Below the pieces are notes generated by a model. That model made no database searches, was not told the DNA's origin, and worked only from the letters and a program-made list of their open reading frames with translations. Both the position numbers and the translations under genes were made by a program. A DNA stretch of 7,499 nucleotides from Flavobacteriales bacterium. Lineage in GTDB: Bacteria; Bacteroidota; Bacteroidia; Flavobacteriales_E; Vicingaceae. The DNA is taken from positions 1-7,499 of the forward strand of contig JAESUI010000394.1 in assembly GCA_016763135.1 (NCBI GenBank). Reading direction: 5' to 3'. Shown here piece after piece: positions 6,791-7,499 of the stretch (the first letter of the stretch is position 1; each line of letters begins with the position of its first letter).

Positions 6791-7499
6791 TTATAGGTCT
6801 TTTTCGCTTTGAATTTGACCAGATGCATATTTTATCTCTTTAGTTGGTTTACCATTCTCATCAAATTTTTTCCAAACTCCAATATTTTGATAATCAAACT
6901 CAGACTTATTATACTTCATCTGACCTATTTCTTTAATTTGACCATTTGGATAAAAATAGGTTTGAGTATAAAGTAATTTTTTCTTATGCTCTAAAACCAA
7001 CGTATTTTCTGGCGTTCCATTCTCATAATAATTTGCTTTCTCTATATAGTATTGGAATGTTTTATCATATACTTCAATAAATTCTAAAGTACCATTAGGA
7101 TAGTAATCTTCCCACTTCAATGCTTCACTTCCAACATAAACAATTTTAGATTTTGGTGTTCCATCTTTGAAAAAGATATCCATCTTACTTTTCTTTAAAT
7201 CAACCATCCTAAAATTACGCTCAACCTTACCATTCGGGTAATAATTTTTATACACTTTTAGTTGTCCATCTACATAAAAACCTTTGTGTAATAATTGTCC
7301 TGTAGTATAAAAATCTTCCATATAACCATTAGCTGCATATCCATCCTGAACATTACGAACAGTATCCCCTCCTAACATAATGTTTAATTTCTCATACATT
7401 GTTATTCCATACTTTTCGTCAATAACTGCTTCGGGAATATAAGTATCGCTATAATGTTTTTTGTCTTTTAAATTATTTTGGGCAATAGCAGGTAGTACA
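6791..7499 (-). CDS. exported YwqK/MORN-like repeat protein, 5' end outside window
   Basis: The frame is open from the TAA at 6791-6793 to the right edge, giving 235 visible residues. The first in-frame ATG is at 7397-7399, but the 33 residues before it look real. They open with VLPAIAQNN, which resembles the end of a signal peptide with an A-x-A cleavage site, and continue as plausible protein. The true start is therefore probably beyond 7499. The body carries about nine short units of the form Tyr-x-Asn/Asp-Gly-Lys/Gln/Thr (YTTG, YVDG, YPNG, FKDG, YPNG, YENG, YPNG, DENG, YASG) spaced by roughly 10-30 residues. This is the pattern of YwqK-family beta-hairpin repeats, related to MORN motifs. 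Databases often label such proteins 'toxin-antitoxin system YwqK family antitoxin', but no toxin is visible and an exported location does not suit that role. The molecular function is unknown. Its stop lies one base from the stop of the convergent exporter gene. Confidence 0.85.
   Translation of the reverse strand, partial: VLPAIAQNNLKDKKHYSDTYIPEAVIDEKYGITMYEKLNIMLGGDTVRNVQDGYAANGYMEDFYTTGQLLHKGFYVDGQLKVYKNYYPNGKVERNFRMVDLKKSKMDIFFKDGTPKSKIVYVGSEALKWEDYYPNGTLEFIEVYDKTFQYYIEKANYYENGTPENTLVLEHKKKLLYTQTYFYPNGQIKEIGQMKYNKSEFDYQNIGVWKKFDENGKPTKEIKYASGQIQSEKDL

Noticed and set aside
6791..7499. Toxin-antitoxin module based on the YwqK 'antitoxin' label
   Set aside because: No toxin gene is visible, the protein appears to be exported, and the neighbour is an RND exporter; the label rests on family naming only.

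Overview
The window looks like the chromosome of a member of the Bacteroidota, most likely Flavobacteriia. The DNA is AT-rich. Ribosome-binding sites are weak or absent, and one promoter matches the Bacteroidota -7 consensus TAnnTTTG. The gene families also fit: a DUF1573 lipoprotein, YajC, a YbbR-like protein and CoaE in a row, and a YwqK-type repeat protein.

Layout. Positions 1-131 hold the 3' end of a plus-strand gene with a Lys/Ala/Pro tail. It meets the minus-strand coaE at a hairpin (136-167) that can terminate transcription from both sides and contains the coaE stop codon. From 2546 down to 155 on the minus strand lies a compact operon in the order DUF1573 lipoprotein, yajC, YbbR-like protein, coaE. 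All its junctions overlap, and it is driven by a promoter at about 2565-2572. Upstream on the same strand is a long-chain acyl-CoA synthetase gene (2615-4366). A 146-bp divergent spacer (4367-4512) separates it from a plus-strand gene for a 12-TM RND/MMPL-family exporter (4513-6789). The window ends with a convergent minus-strand gene for an exported YwqK/MORN-like repeat protein. Its stop lies one base from the exporter's stop, and its 5' end runs off the right edge.

Function. The four-gene operon combines cell-envelope and translocon-associated proteins (lipoprotein, YajC, membrane-anchored YbbR) with the last step of coenzyme A synthesis. The neighbouring acyl-CoA synthetase uses CoA to activate fatty acids, and the divergent RND exporter belongs to a superfamily that often moves lipids or hydrophobic compounds. 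A shared theme of lipid and envelope metabolism is plausible but is inference.

This is mostly ordinary core-genome DNA. I found no mobile element, CRISPR array, tRNA, rRNA or defence system, and no clear new system. The most unusual signal is a perfect 14-bp hairpin followed by a T-run inside the start of the YbbR gene, which looks like an intrinsic terminator in the sense direction. Also notable are three genes for which TTG is the only or most plausible start, and a right-edge gene whose first in-frame ATG is probably not its true start.
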